A stretch of 51,652 nucleotides of DNA from Nocardia wallacei (GCF_029868745.1 NZ_JARWOP010000231.1:1-51652); one strand, 5' to 3'. Shown: positions 34,562-43,462, counted from the first letter of the stretch. Made by a program: numbers and translations. The notes: generated from the sequence alone by a model not told the origin.

Positions 34562-34577
34562 TGTGACGGGCGTCACG
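34562..34577 (+). promoter_or_regulatory. Crp-like palindrome upstream of the Rv1683-like gene
   Basis: TGTGACGGGCGTCACG fits TGTGA-N6-TCACg, close to the Crp/GlxR consensus, and its core GTGACG-GG-CGTCAC is a perfect palindrome. It ends 25 bp before the GTG start, so bound protein would probably repress or would overlap the transcription start. Confidence 0.5.
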
Positions 34578-34602
34578 TGCAGGGCGAGGGCTGGGAGTTT
34601 CC

Positions 34603-37560
34603 GTGAGGTTCGATACGAGGTTCGTCGCGCGGTCGGTGCAGCGGTTGGTGGCGACGGCGCAGAACGGGCTCGAGGTGATCCGCTTCGGGGGGCTGGCGCA
34701 CGACGTGGAGTCGTCGCCGTACGAGGTCACCGAGCGCAAGCGCATGTACCGGCTGCGGCACTACTTCCCCGACGACACCACCCCCGGCCGTCCCGTGGCG
34801 CTGCTGGTGCCGCCGCTGATGGTCAATGCCGACATCTACGACGTGAATGCCGAGGGCGGCGCCGTCGGCATCCTGCAGCGCGCCGGAATCGATTGCTGGG
34901 TCATCGATTTCGGGTCGCCCGCCAGCGAGGAGGGCGGCTGGCAGCGCGACCTGGCCGACCACGTGCTGGCCCTGGACAGCGCCATCGACACGGTCAACGA
35001 GCTGACCGGCCACGGCGTGCACCTGATGGGTTATTCGCAGGGCGGCATGTTCGCCTACCAGACCGCCGCCTACCGCTACGGCAAGGGCGTGGAGAGCATC
35101 GTCACCTTCGGCAGCCCCGTCGACATCGTGGCGGGCCTGCCGTTCGGGCTGCCGCACGGGCTGGTGTCCGACGTCGCCGATTTCGTCGCCGACCACGTCC
35201 TCACCCGGCTGCCCATCACCGACTCCATGGTGCGCCTGGGCTTCCAGATGCTGGACCCGGTGAAGACGGCCAAGGCCCGCATCGATTTCCTGCGCCAGCT
35301 GCACGACCGGGAGGCGCTGCTGCCCAAGGAGCGCCAGCGCCGGTTCCTCGAGCACGACGGTTGGGTCGGCTACTCCGGTCCGGCCGCCGCCGACCTGCTC
35401 AAGCAGTTCGTGACGCACAACCGGATGATGCTGGGCGGCTTCGTGATTCGCGACCATCCGGTGTCGCTGGCCGAGCTGCGGTGCCCGATCCTGGCCTTCG
35501 TCGGCGAGGTGGACGACATCGGCCAGCCCGCCGCGGTGCGCGGCGTCCTGCGCGCCGCGCCGAACGCCGACGTCTACGAGGCCACGCTGGTCGCCGGGCA
35601 TTTCGGCCTGGTGGCCGGGTCGACGGCGACCACCCAGACCTGGCCGCTGGTGCGGGACTGGGTGAGCTGGCTCAGCGGCCGCGGCGACCTGCCCGACCAG
35701 ATCGCGCCGATGTACGAGCACGCCGCCGTCAACCGCCCGCGCTCGGCGGCGACCCGCGTGGTGCACACCGCCGCCGGGCTCGCCGAGGCCGGCGCCGGAC
35801 TGGGCGCGGCGCTCGGCAGCATCGCCGGCAGCACCCTGCGCGGCTCGATGGAATTGACCGGCGAGGCGGCGCGGGCACTGCCGCGGCTGACCCGCCTGGG
35901 CATGATCCAGCCGCACACCCGGATCTCGCTGGGGCGGTTGCTCGCCGAGCAGGCGCGCCGGGCGCCGCTGCGCGACCTGTTCCTCTTCGACGACCGCGTG
36001 CACACCAACGCCGCGGTCAACGTGCGCATCGACAATGTGGTGCGCGGCCTGATCTCGGTCGGCGTGCGGCCGGGCACTCGGGTCGGCGTGCTGATGGAGA
36101 CCAGGCCGAGCGCGCTGGCCGCGGTGGCGGCGCTGTCGCGGCTGGGCGCGGTGGCCGTGCTGCTCGCGCCCGGCAGCGAGTTACGGCGTGCGGTCGAGGT
36201 GACCGGCGCCAAGACGATCCTCGCCGATCCGGAGAATCTGCGCGCGGCCACCGACACCGGCGCCCGGGTGCTGGTGCTCGGCGGCGGGGACGCGCGCGGC
36301 CTGGATGTGCCGCCGGGGTGCGAGGTCACCGATCTCGAGCAGATCGACCCGTCGCGGGTGGTGCTGCCCGGCTGGTTCCGCCCGAATCCGGGGCTCGCGC
36401 GGGAGCTGGCGTTCGTCCTGGTGACGGGTACCGGCGACAAGCTGGACATCAAGTACATCACCAACCACCGGTGGGCGGTGTCGGCGTTCGGCACGGCCGG
36501 TTCGGCCGATCTGGACCGCGGCGACACGGTGTATTGCCTGGCGCCGCTGCATCATTCGTCGGGGTTGCTGGTGAGTCTGGGCGGTGCGGTGGCCGGTGGC
36601 AGCCGGATCGCGCTGGCCCGCTCGCTGGATCCGGCGCGGTTCGCCGAGGAGGTGCACCGATACGGCGTCACCGTCGTCACCTACACCTGGACGATGCTGC
36701 GCGACATCCTCGATGCCGACACCTTCCCCAACGGTCATTCGCATCCGATCCGGCTGTTCATCGGTTCCGGCATGCCGGCCGGGCTGTGGCGGCGGACCAC
36801 CGAGAGATTCGCTCCCGCACGGGTTCTCGAGTTCTATGCGTCCATCGAGGGAGATGTGGTGCTGGCCAACGTGGCGGGCGCCAAGATCGGCAGCAAGGGC
36901 CGCCCGGTGCCCGGCGCCGCGCGGGTGGAGCTGGTCTGCTACGACCCCGAGACGGACGAGATCCGCACCGACGCACAGGGTTTCGCGCGCCGCGCCGCCG
37001 ACAACGAGGTGGGCCTGCTGATCGGGAAGGCGGCCGACACGGCCGACATCTCGCGCGGTGGCCTGCGCGGCGTGTTCACGCCCGGCGACGCCTGGGTGCC
37101 GACGGAGAACCTGTTCCGGCGCGACCGCGACGGCGACTACTGGTTGATGGATCGCCGCGACACGGTCATCACTACCGCCCGCGGGCCGGTCTTCACCCAG
37201 CCCATCGTGGACACCCTCAACGACATCGCCGCGGTGGATCTGGAGGTGGCTTTCGGGTTGCGCGCCGGAACGGGTGCGTCCGAGCGCATGCTGGCCGTGG
37301 CCGCCGTCAGTGTCCGCCGCGGCTACCACCTGGTACCCAAGGACGTCACGGAGTGCCTGCGCGCGCTGGACCCCGCCCAGCGCCCCGACCTCGTCTTCGT
37401 GGTCGACGAGATCCCCCGCAGCTCCACCTACCGCCCCTCCACCCGCGCGGTCCAAGCCGCCGTCCGCCTGGAGCCGGGGGAGAACACCTGGTGGTACGAC
37501 CGCGCCACCGAAACCTACGAGGTGCTCACCCCCGAGGCGTTGGAAACCCTGCTCGCCTGA
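34603..37560 (+). CDS. Alpha/beta hydrolase fused to an acyl-CoA synthetase-like domain (Rv1683 type)
   Basis: The 985-residue fusion resembles mycobacterial Rv1683, described as a bifunctional lipase/long-chain acyl-CoA synthase. Residues 1-360 form a PhaC-like alpha/beta hydrolase with the nucleophile in MGYSQGGMF (Ser145, not the Cys of PHA synthases), an acidic GEVDDIG and His in VAGHFGLVAG. Residues 440-980 form an ANL adenylation domain (CLAPLHHSSGLLVSLGG, EFYASIEGDVVLANV, DGDYWLMDRRDTVI). The phosphate loop reads VTGTGDKLDIKY instead of T-S/T-G-T-T-G-x-P-K, and the C-terminal lysine region reads TYRPSTRAV, so adenylation may be lost or altered. The GTG follows GGGAG. A role in storage-lipid turnover is inferred. 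Confidence 0.88.
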   Translation: MRFDTRFVARSVQRLVATAQNGLEVIRFGGLAHDVESSPYEVTERKRMYRLRHYFPDDTTPGRPVALLVPPLMVNADIYDVNAEGGAVGILQRAGIDCWVIDFGSPASEEGGWQRDLADHVLALDSAIDTVNELTGHGVHLMGYSQGGMFAYQTAAYRYGKGVESIVTFGSPVDIVAGLPFGLPHGLVSDVADFVADHVLTRLPITDSMVRLGFQMLDPVKTAKARIDFLRQLHDREALLPKERQRRFLEHDGWVGYSGPAAADLLKQFVTHNRMMLGGFVIRDHPVSLAELRCPILAFVGEVDDIGQPAAVRGVLRAAPNADVYEATLVAGHFGLVAGSTATTQTWPLVRDWVSWLSGRGDLPDQIAPMYEHAAVNRPRSAATRVVHTAAGLAEAGAGLGAALGSIAGSTLRGSMELTGEAARALPRLTRLGMIQPHTRISLGRLLAEQARRAPLRDLFLFDDRVHTNAAVNVRIDNVVRGLISVGVRPGTRVGVLMETRPSALAAVAALSRLGAVAVLLAPGSELRRAVEVTGAKTILADPENLRAATDTGARVLVLGGGDARGLDVPPGCEVTDLEQIDPSRVVLPGWFRPNPGLARELAFVLVTGTGDKLDIKYITNHRWAVSAFGTAGSADLDRGDTVYCLAPLHHSSGLLVSLGGAVAGGSRIALARSLDPARFAEEVHRYGVTVVTYTWTMLRDILDADTFPNGHSHPIRLFIGSGMPAGLWRRTTERFAPARVLEFYASIEGDVVLANVAGAKIGSKGRPVPGAARVELVCYDPETDEIRTDAQGFARRAADNEVGLLIGKAADTADISRGGLRGVFTPGDAWVPTENLFRRDRDGDYWLMDRRDTVITTARGPVFTQPIVDTLNDIAAVDLEVAFGLRAGTGASERMLAVAAVSVRRGYHLVPKDVTECLRALDPAQRPDLVFVVDEIPRSSTYRPSTRAVQAAVRLEPGENTWWYDRATETYEVLTPEALETLLA

Positions 37561-37586
37561 GGGGCGGAGGAAATCGGTCGATCTCC

Positions 37587-38153
37587 ATGCGCCAGCATGA
37601 AGGTGTGGACGAGACCATGACAAAGCTGGGCGTAGCGGGAAGGTCGATTCGCCTCGCCACCGACGAGGAACTGCCGCTACTGCAAGACATCGAGGAGGCG
37701 GCGGGGCGGCCGTTCGCGGAGATCGGCATGACGGCCGTGGCCGAGGACGAGGCGCCGTCGACGGGGTATCTGCGCACGTTCGTCACGGATGGCCGGGCGT
37801 GGGTGTATCCCGACGCCGCCGACCGTCCGATCGCCTATCTGATCGCCGACATCATCGACGGCAACGCCCACATCGAGCAGGTCTCGGTGCGCCCGGAGCA
37901 CGCGGGCCGCCGCATCGGCCGAGCGCTCATCGAACATCTGGCGGCGTGGGCGGCCGAACGCGCCCTGCCCGCCCTCACCCTGACCACATTCACCGAAGTC
38001 CCCTGGAACGCCCCGTATTACGAACGTCTCGGCTTCCGCCGCCTCGCCGCCGACGAGGAAACCCCCGGCCTGCGCGCCCTACGCGCCGCCGAGGCGGACC
38101 ACGGCCTGGACCGTTGGCCCCGCTGCTGCATGCGCCGCGACCTCCCCGCCTGA
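37587..38153 (+). CDS. GNAT-family N-acetyltransferase
   Basis: The product has about 188 residues and a standard GNAT core: IRLATDEELPLLQDIEEAA, IEQVSVRPEHAGRRIGRALI with the acetyl-CoA loop RRIGRA, and PYYERLGFRRLAADEE. It would transfer an acetyl group to an unknown amine. Two ATGs are possible, 37587 and 37617; the later one gives MTKLGVAGRSIRL directly before the domain, and neither has a strong ribosome-binding site. The gene follows the Rv1683-like gene by 26 bp and converges on the aminotransferase gene. Confidence 0.85.
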   Translation: MRQHEGVDETMTKLGVAGRSIRLATDEELPLLQDIEEAAGRPFAEIGMTAVAEDEAPSTGYLRTFVTDGRAWVYPDAADRPIAYLIADIIDGNAHIEQVSVRPEHAGRRIGRALIEHLAAWAAERALPALTLTTFTEVPWNAPYYERLGFRRLAADEETPGLRALRAAEADHGLDRWPRCCMRRDLPA

Positions 38154-38164
38154 CGGCGCCGGCG

Positions 38165-39301
38165 TCAGACCTGGAACGCCGTGACCGCCTCGATCACCCG
38201 AGCGACCTGTGCGTCGCTGAGGCCCGGCCAGAGCGGGAGACGGATGAGGGTGCTGGAGAATTCGGCGGTGCGCGTGCACGGGTGCGGGGTGCGGCCGAGT
38301 TTCAGCCCGGCGGGGCTGGAGTCCAGCGGGACGTAATGGAACGGGGCCGAGATGCCCTGTGCGCGTAGGTGATCGATGAGATCGTCGCGCCGCCGCTCGG
38401 TCGGCGTGCGCAGGTAGTACAGGTGTGCGGTGTGCTCACGGTCGGACGGCACCTCCATCAGGCGCACATCGTTGCGAGCGGCCCAGTCCGGCAGTCCGGC
38501 GGCGTAGGCGTTCCACACCCGGAACCGGCCCGCCTGGATCCGGTCGAACTCCGCCAGTTGCGCGTCCAGTACCGCCGCGTTCAGTTCGCTGGGCAGATAG
38601 CTGGATCCGATGTCCTGCCAGGAGTACTTGTCGACGGCGCCGCGCAGGAACCGGGCCCGGTCGGTGCCCTTCTCCCGGATGATCTCCGCGCGTCCCATCA
38701 GGATCTCGTCGGTGAGCAGCACCGCGCCGCCCTCGCCGCAGTGCACGTTCTTGGTGTCGTGGAAGCTGAGCGCGCCCGCGGTGCCGATGCTGCCCAGCGG
38801 CCGCCCGCGCCAGGTGCCGCCGAGCCCGTGCGCGTTGTCCTCGACGATGGCCAGTCCGTGCGCGTCGGCCAGCGCGAGCAACCGGTCCATCTCCGCCGCC
38901 ACGCCGCCGTAATGGATGACCACGATCGCCTTGGTGCGCGCGGTGATCGCCGCGGCCACCGAATCGGCGTCCAGATTGCCGCGCTCATCGATATCGGCGA
39001 AGACGCACACGGCCCCGCGCAATGCCATCGCGGTCGCGGTCGAGGTGAACGCGAAGCTGGGCACGATCACCTCGTCGTCGGGCCCCAGCTCGAGCAGCAG
39101 CCCGGCCATCTCCAGCGCGTGCGTGCACGACGTGGTCAGCAGCGCGTGCGGAGCCCCGGTGATCGTCTTCAGCTTCGCGGTGGCCGCCGCGGTGAACGGG
39201 CCGTCGCCGTGGCTCTGGTCCGACGACAGCACGGCCTCGAGATTGGCCAGTTCCTGGGCGGCCCGGTAGGGCCGGCTGAAGATGATGCGGTCAGTGCTCA
39301 C
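38165..39301 (-). CDS. rffA: DegT/DnrJ-type sugar aminotransferase (dTDP-4-amino-4,6-dideoxygalactose transaminase-like)
   Basis: This 378-residue PLP enzyme matches the RffA/WecE group, which aminates dTDP-4-keto-6-deoxyglucose to dTDP-Fuc4N. Evidence: SHGDGPFTAAATAKLKTITG near the start, VPSFAFTSTATAMAL, VEDNAHGLGG, and the PLP-lysine segment SFHDTKNVHCGEGGA. The GTG start at 39301 lies within the 3' end of the glycosyltransferase gene, an 11-bp overlap, so both are co-translated. The enzyme would provide the amino sugar for the adjacent glycan-modifying set. The precise sugar is an inference from the family. Confidence 0.88.
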   Translation of the reverse strand: MSTDRIIFSRPYRAAQELANLEAVLSSDQSHGDGPFTAAATAKLKTITGAPHALLTTSCTHALEMAGLLLELGPDDEVIVPSFAFTSTATAMALRGAVCVFADIDERGNLDADSVAAAITARTKAIVVIHYGGVAAEMDRLLALADAHGLAIVEDNAHGLGGTWRGRPLGSIGTAGALSFHDTKNVHCGEGGAVLLTDEILMGRAEIIREKGTDRARFLRGAVDKYSWQDIGSSYLPSELNAAVLDAQLAEFDRIQAGRFRVWNAYAAGLPDWAARNDVRLMEVPSDREHTAHLYYLRTPTERRRDDLIDHLRAQGISAPFHYVPLDSSPAGLKLGRTPHPCTRTAEFSSTLIRLPLWPGLSDAQVARVIEAVTAFQV

Positions 39302-40385
39302 CCGGGTCGTTCCCCCCGATCGCTGCGGTCGTGGACAGGGCCGGCGCGCGATGCTCGGCGGTGCCGGCGTCCGGGCGCGGTGTGGGCGAATCTACCGTCA
39401 GGTAAAGGGGTTTGCCCACCAGCACGTGCAGCGCCACGCCCAGATACTCGGCGATGAGACCGAGCGAGAACAGGATCGCCCCCGAAACCAGCAGCAGCAC
39501 AACGATGGTCGAGGCCCAGCCCTCGGGGTTGTCGCCGGGCCCGAAGACCGCCTGCGACACGATGATCACCGCGTACACCAGCCCGGCCAGCGCCAGCGTG
39601 ACACCCAGCATGCTGACCAGCCGCAGCCCGCGAGTCCCGCTGCACAGCACCATCTTCCAGAACAGCGAGAACAGCCGCCGGTAGTTGTAGCCGGACTCCT
39701 CCCGCCCCTCCGACCGCAGCACCACCGGCGCCTGCGCCGCGTTGTCGACCACCCAGGTCAGCGCCACGTCCAGGTACACGCCGTTGGAGGCGACCTCGGC
39801 GAGCTGACGCCCGATGTCGCCGCGGATCAGCCGGTAGCTCTCGAACCGGGTGGAATCGGGGAAGGCGAATACCGTGGCGAGCACCAGTTTCGCCCCGCGC
39901 GAGGTGAGATTGCGGAGGAATCCGTGCGGCCGGGTGTTGGTCGGCTTGGAGTAGACCAGGTCCGCGCGCTGCGCCAGCGCCGTATCGATGAACGAGCCGA
40001 TGAAGCCGGGATCGTGCTGGCCGTCCTCGTCCATGGTGACGATCCACTCGCCGCGCGCGGCCGCCATGCCGGCGATGGTGGCGGCGTCCTGGCCGAAGTT
40101 GCGGCTCAGCCAGACCACCCGCACCCGCTCGTAGTCGCTGTCCAGCTGCCGCAGCACCACATCCGAGCGATCCGGCCCGTGATCGTGGACGAGCACGATC
40201 TCCGTGACGGTGAAGGTCGCTCCGGCGGGAGTGGTGGTGGGCTCGGCCAACTGGTGCAATTCGGCGACCAGTCCGGCGATGGTCTCCTCGCCCCGGTACA
40301 CCGGTACGACGACCGAGACCGCGTGCGCCCGGCCGGGGTGACCGTTGGACCGCGCCGGTTCGGTAGCGGCAGAGGGAATCGGCAT
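39291..40385 (-). CDS. GT2 polyprenyl-phosphate glycosyltransferase (GtrB/DPM1-like)
   Basis: The 364-residue protein has a cytoplasmic GT-A domain with VSVVVPVYRGEETI, VWLSRNFGQDAATIAGM and the metal-binding IVTMDEDGQHDP. Two C-terminal membrane helices follow (LVSMLGVTLALAGLVYAVII and STIVVLLLVSGAILFSLGLI), then a proline-rich tail. This topology is that of enzymes that load a sugar onto undecaprenyl/decaprenyl phosphate. With the aminotransferase downstream and GtrA and YfhO proteins divergent from it, it probably makes a lipid-linked amino sugar for surface glycan decoration. In M. tuberculosis, Rv3631/Rv3632 is a comparable GT2/GtrA pair. Confidence 0.9.
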   Translation of the reverse strand: MPIPSAATEPARSNGHPGRAHAVSVVVPVYRGEETIAGLVAELHQLAEPTTTPAGATFTVTEIVLVHDHGPDRSDVVLRQLDSDYERVRVVWLSRNFGQDAATIAGMAAARGEWIVTMDEDGQHDPGFIGSFIDTALAQRADLVYSKPTNTRPHGFLRNLTSRGAKLVLATVFAFPDSTRFESYRLIRGDIGRQLAEVASNGVYLDVALTWVVDNAAQAPVVLRSEGREESGYNYRRLFSLFWKMVLCSGTRGLRLVSMLGVTLALAGLVYAVIIVSQAVFGPGDNPEGWASTIVVLLLVSGAILFSLGLIAEYLGVALHVLVGKPLYLTVDSPTPRPDAGTAEHRAPALSTTAAIGGNDPGEH

Positions 40386-40555
40386 CAGCTGGTTCGACTT
40401 TCGGGGACGACGGTGCGCGCCGGAACTCCTCGTTTCAGTACAGAGCCCGAATCGCGGTGAACTCTAACACGCAGCGTGGTGCGGTCTCCGGTGCGGCGAG
40501 GCATCCCGACATCATCGCCCCCGAACAGGTTCATGCCAACCGTTACGCCGCCCTG

Positions 40556-40561
40556 TAGGGT
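40556..40561 (+). promoter_or_regulatory. Possible leaderless -10 element (TAGGGT) of the YfhO-like gene
   Basis: TAGGGT ends 9 nt before the GTG at 40571, and no ribosome-binding site lies between. It is similar to the TAnnnT elements of other genes in this window. Confidence 0.4.
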
Positions 40562-40570
40562 CTGGAACTC

Positions 40571-42862
40571 GTGGTGCAAAGTGCAGTGTCGACGGCGCCG
40601 GCCGAACCCTCTGCGGCGGCAGAACCTTCCGTGGCTCCGGAATCGGCCCCGAGCGGCAGATCGCGCCGGGATATCTACCGCTGGGGAACGGTCACCGCGG
40701 TCGGCGTGATTCTCGGTTATGTGGCGGTGCTGCTGGCCGATGCCCGCCACTTCTTCACCGACGACACCGAATCCCAATACACCCCGCTGTGGGTGATGCT
40801 CGGCCGCTATCTGCGCGAGGGCAAGCTCCCGGTGCTGATACCCGAGCAGTGGATGACCGGGAACTACACGATGGAGGAGGCGGGGCTGTTCAACCCGCCG
40901 CAGCTGCTGATCGATCTGATCGCGCCCTCGGTCGACAATCTCGCGGTCTACGCCACGGTGGTGAAGCTGATCTTCGCGATCATCGCCGCGCTCGGCGTGT
41001 ACCGGGTGTGCCTGGCCTACGGTGGCCGGCCGCAGTGGGCGGCGGTGGCCGGTGTGGCCTTCCCGCTGACGGGGTGGTTCCTGTTCTTCGACCAGGCCAG
41101 CTGGATGACCTCGCTGACCGGCACGGCGTGGATGGTGCACGCGTGGGCGTCGGCGGTGCGGTACGCGCGGGGCCGGGGCGGGCCGATTCCTGTTTTCGTG
41201 TTCCTGTATCTGGCGATCTCCGTCGAATATGTGTTCCCGGCGGTGGAATCGGCGCTGATGCTCGTGGCGGTGGCCGTCGGCGAGATCGTGTACCAGCGCA
41301 AGTGGCGGCCGGTCGCGCGGCTGACGGCGGTCGCGGTGTGCGCGGGCCTGGCGGGGCTGCTGACCTACCTGCCGAGCATGCTGTCGGCGAAGGTGAGCTG
41401 GCGCGGCACTTCTCAGATCAACAACGACCAGTTCCTCACGGTGCCCTGGTCGGAATCGCTGAACGCGAGCCTGCCCTCGGCGGTGCCCGCGCTCAACTCG
41501 TGGTGGGGCTACATCCAGCCGCTGCCGATGACCTATATCGCCTGGTTCCTGATCCCGGCGCTGGCGTTCATCGACTGGGGCCGGGCGCGGGCGGCGTGGC
41601 GCGAGTTGACGGCGGTGGCGCTGTTCGCGGTCATGTTCCTGATGTGGGCGGCCGGGCCGGGCACCGTGGGTCCGCTGCGCTGGCCCGCCCGGGTGCTGCC
41701 GATGCTGGCGCTGGGTCTGCTGGTGCTGGTGTGCGTGCTGCTGGGCCGCTTCGGCACCACGTCGAATTGGCGTAATCGCGCGGTCGCGGGCGCCGTGCTG
41801 ATCGGGCTGCTGTGGGTGCGGACGTTCTCGGCGCATCCGCACGCCGTGCTGTGGCATGTGCTGTCCGCGGTGGTGGTGGCCGCGGTGGGCGCCGCCGTGG
41901 TCTGGCTGGCGCGCAGCCGCGGTACGGCCGCCGCCGCGCTGCTGACCATGGTCGCCATGTTCCCCATCGCCTACGCCCAGGTGGAGAGCGTCCAGCCGAA
42001 TCCGATGAGCTGGCACCTGCCGACCAACCGCTCCGACGCGAAGGCGGCGTTCCCGAAGTTCGACGGCATCACGCTGCAACTCGGCGACCGCGGCCTGCTG
42101 CAGCCGGGGGACCGGACGCTGGACGGCGCGTACGGCTCGCTGGCGTTCGGCAACTACGCCAAGGACGTCGAGCAGCACTACGTCAACGGCTACACCCCGA
42201 ACGGGCACTACTGGTTCGGCGAGATGCTGTGCATGCGTTGGGATTCCAGTGTCTGCCCCGACGCCTACCGGCGGCTGTTCACGCCCGAGCCGAGCACCGG
42301 GCGCACCGTCGCGGACCTGATGAAGCTGGACCGGGTCGTGCTGCAGAAGGCCATGTTCCCCGATGTGGGCAATCAGCCCCCGCCCGAGGGCTGGACGTGG
42401 GTGGACGCTCCCGGGCACGAGAAGTACATCTGGGTGCTCGAACGGGCCGGCGGGCCGGTCTCCACGGTGAACGGCCGCGTCGCCGACGCGCACGAGGTCA
42501 CCGCCACCTCCCTGTCCGAGTCCGAGACCTCCAGCGAGGTGCGGGTGTCCTCGGCGGCGGGCGGGCGCGTGGTGTTCGCGCGGCTGGGCTGGCCGGGGTA
42601 TCGGGTGACGCTGAACGGCAAGCAGATCCCGTTCACGACCGTCGCGAAATCCTTTGTGGCCGTGGATATCCCGTCTGGCACCGAGAACGCGGTACTGGAC
42701 GTGACCTGGCGACCGCCGGGCTGGAAGATCGGCATCGGCACCGCGGTGCTGGGGCTGCTCGGCCTGGGTGTGCTCCAATGGCTCTACCTGCGGTCGCGGC
42801 GACGGGACGAGCCCGGCGCACCGACGACTGCCGGTTCCCCACGGGCGGAAGCGCTTCCGTGA
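40571..42862 (+). CDS. YfhO-family polytopic membrane protein, probable GT-C glycosyltransferase
   Basis: The 763-residue protein has about 12 hydrophobic segments. Its first outer loop has an acidic motif, DARHFFTDDTESQYTPLWVM, followed by GYLREGKLP-like and TGNYTMEEAGLFNPPQLL sequences, as in YfhO/GT-C enzymes that use polyprenyl-linked sugars. The C-terminal extracellular beta domain (VFARLGWPGYRVTLNGKQI, then VAVDIPSGTENAVLDVTWRP) is the characteristic YfhO ending before a final helix. It would transfer the lipid-linked sugar to an envelope glycan or lipid. It is divergent from the GT2/aminotransferase genes and overlaps gtrA-like 42859 by 4 nt. Confidence 0.85.
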   Translation: MVQSAVSTAPAEPSAAAEPSVAPESAPSGRSRRDIYRWGTVTAVGVILGYVAVLLADARHFFTDDTESQYTPLWVMLGRYLREGKLPVLIPEQWMTGNYTMEEAGLFNPPQLLIDLIAPSVDNLAVYATVVKLIFAIIAALGVYRVCLAYGGRPQWAAVAGVAFPLTGWFLFFDQASWMTSLTGTAWMVHAWASAVRYARGRGGPIPVFVFLYLAISVEYVFPAVESALMLVAVAVGEIVYQRKWRPVARLTAVAVCAGLAGLLTYLPSMLSAKVSWRGTSQINNDQFLTVPWSESLNASLPSAVPALNSWWGYIQPLPMTYIAWFLIPALAFIDWGRARAAWRELTAVALFAVMFLMWAAGPGTVGPLRWPARVLPMLALGLLVLVCVLLGRFGTTSNWRNRAVAGAVLIGLLWVRTFSAHPHAVLWHVLSAVVVAAVGAAVVWLARSRGTAAAALLTMVAMFPIAYAQVESVQPNPMSWHLPTNRSDAKAAFPKFDGITLQLGDRGLLQPGDRTLDGAYGSLAFGNYAKDVEQHYVNGYTPNGHYWFGEMLCMRWDSSVCPDAYRRLFTPEPSTGRTVADLMKLDRVVLQKAMFPDVGNQPPPEGWTWVDAPGHEKYIWVLERAGGPVSTVNGRVADAHEVTATSLSESETSSEVRVSSAAGGRVVFARLGWPGYRVTLNGKQIPFTTVAKSFVAVDIPSGTENAVLDVTWRPPGWKIGIGTAVLGLLGLGVLQWLYLRSRRRDEPGAPTTAGSPRAEALP

Positions 42863-43452
42863 GCATGACGGGCTCGGAAGGACGCGGACAGGTGTCGCAG
42901 CTGCTGCCCGAGGGTGATCCGGGTCTGCCGCGTCGTCCGAAGTCCGGCACGCCCTCTGGCGACGACGGTTCGAGCCCGGAGGCGCACGGGCAGCCGCACT
43001 CGTCCGGTGCGCAGACGCTCGCGCCCGGACTGCTGCTGCGGCTGATCCGGCGCCAGGAGATCGCCTTCGCGGCCGTCGGTGGCGTCAACACGCTGCTGGG
43101 CATGGTGCTCACCGTGGTGTGGCTGAAGGTGCTGCCCGACAGCTGGCCGCCCGCGACGGCCGTGGCGCTGGCCTACTGCATCACCATCGTGTTCGCCTTC
43201 GTCGCGCATCGGACGCTGGTGTTCCGGGTGCGCGGGCACGCGCTGCGCGACTTCGTCCGGTTCGTGCTGGTGAATTCCGGTGGGATGCTGCTGAACATGG
43301 CCGGTGTGCAACTGGCGGTCGGTGTCCTGGACCTGCCGGAGACGCCGGCGACCGTGGTGGTGATGGGTCTGGTGGCGGTCGCGAGCTTCTTCGGGCACCG
43401 GCACTTCTCGTTCCGGCGGCCACGGCGCGGCCCCGCGTCGTCCGCCGGGTAG
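42859..43452 (+). CDS. GtrA-family membrane protein
   Basis: The 197-residue protein has a proline/serine-rich cytoplasmic N-terminus (about 55 residues), then four helices typical of GtrA: RRQEIAFAAVGGVNTLLGMV, VALAYCITIVFAFVAHRTLV, FVLVNSGGMLLNMAGVQLAV and VVVMGLVAVASFFGHRHFSF. GtrA proteins are thought to flip polyprenyl-phosphate-linked sugars. The GTG at 42859 overlaps the YfhO-like stop in GTGA; an ATG at 42865 is an alternative. It completes a GtrA/GtrB/GT-C set with the neighbouring genes. Confidence 0.9.
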   Translation: MSMTGSEGRGQVSQLLPEGDPGLPRRPKSGTPSGDDGSSPEAHGQPHSSGAQTLAPGLLLRLIRRQEIAFAAVGGVNTLLGMVLTVVWLKVLPDSWPPATAVALAYCITIVFAFVAHRTLVFRVRGHALRDFVRFVLVNSGGMLLNMAGVQLAVGVLDLPETPATVVVMGLVAVASFFGHRHFSFRRPRRGPASSAG

Positions 43453-43455
43453 GTT
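43450..43455 (+). promoter_or_regulatory. Possible leaderless -10 element (TAGGTT) of the Trm112-like gene
   Basis: TAGGTT spans the stop codon of the preceding GtrA gene and ends 7 nt before the ATG at 43463, with no ribosome-binding site between. Confidence 0.4.
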
Positions 43456-43462
43456 GTCGATC

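Larger units (their letters stand above)
34107..34602. other. Divergent intergenic region between the encapsulin operon and the Rv1683-like gene
   Basis: This 496-bp stretch holds no convincing gene; the reading frames through it are arginine/proline-rich and lack family resemblance. It contains an 8-bp inverted repeat (34217-34236) on the encapsulin side and a Crp-like palindrome (34562-34577) on the other. Both promoters must lie here, but I could not place a good -35/-10 pair for either. Confidence 0.6.

Noticed and set aside
34320..34600. Upstream extension of the GNAT frame that would cover the Rv1683-like gene
   Set aside because: The frame from 34320 to 38153 is a shadow of the Rv1683-like gene until the GNAT starts near 37587.
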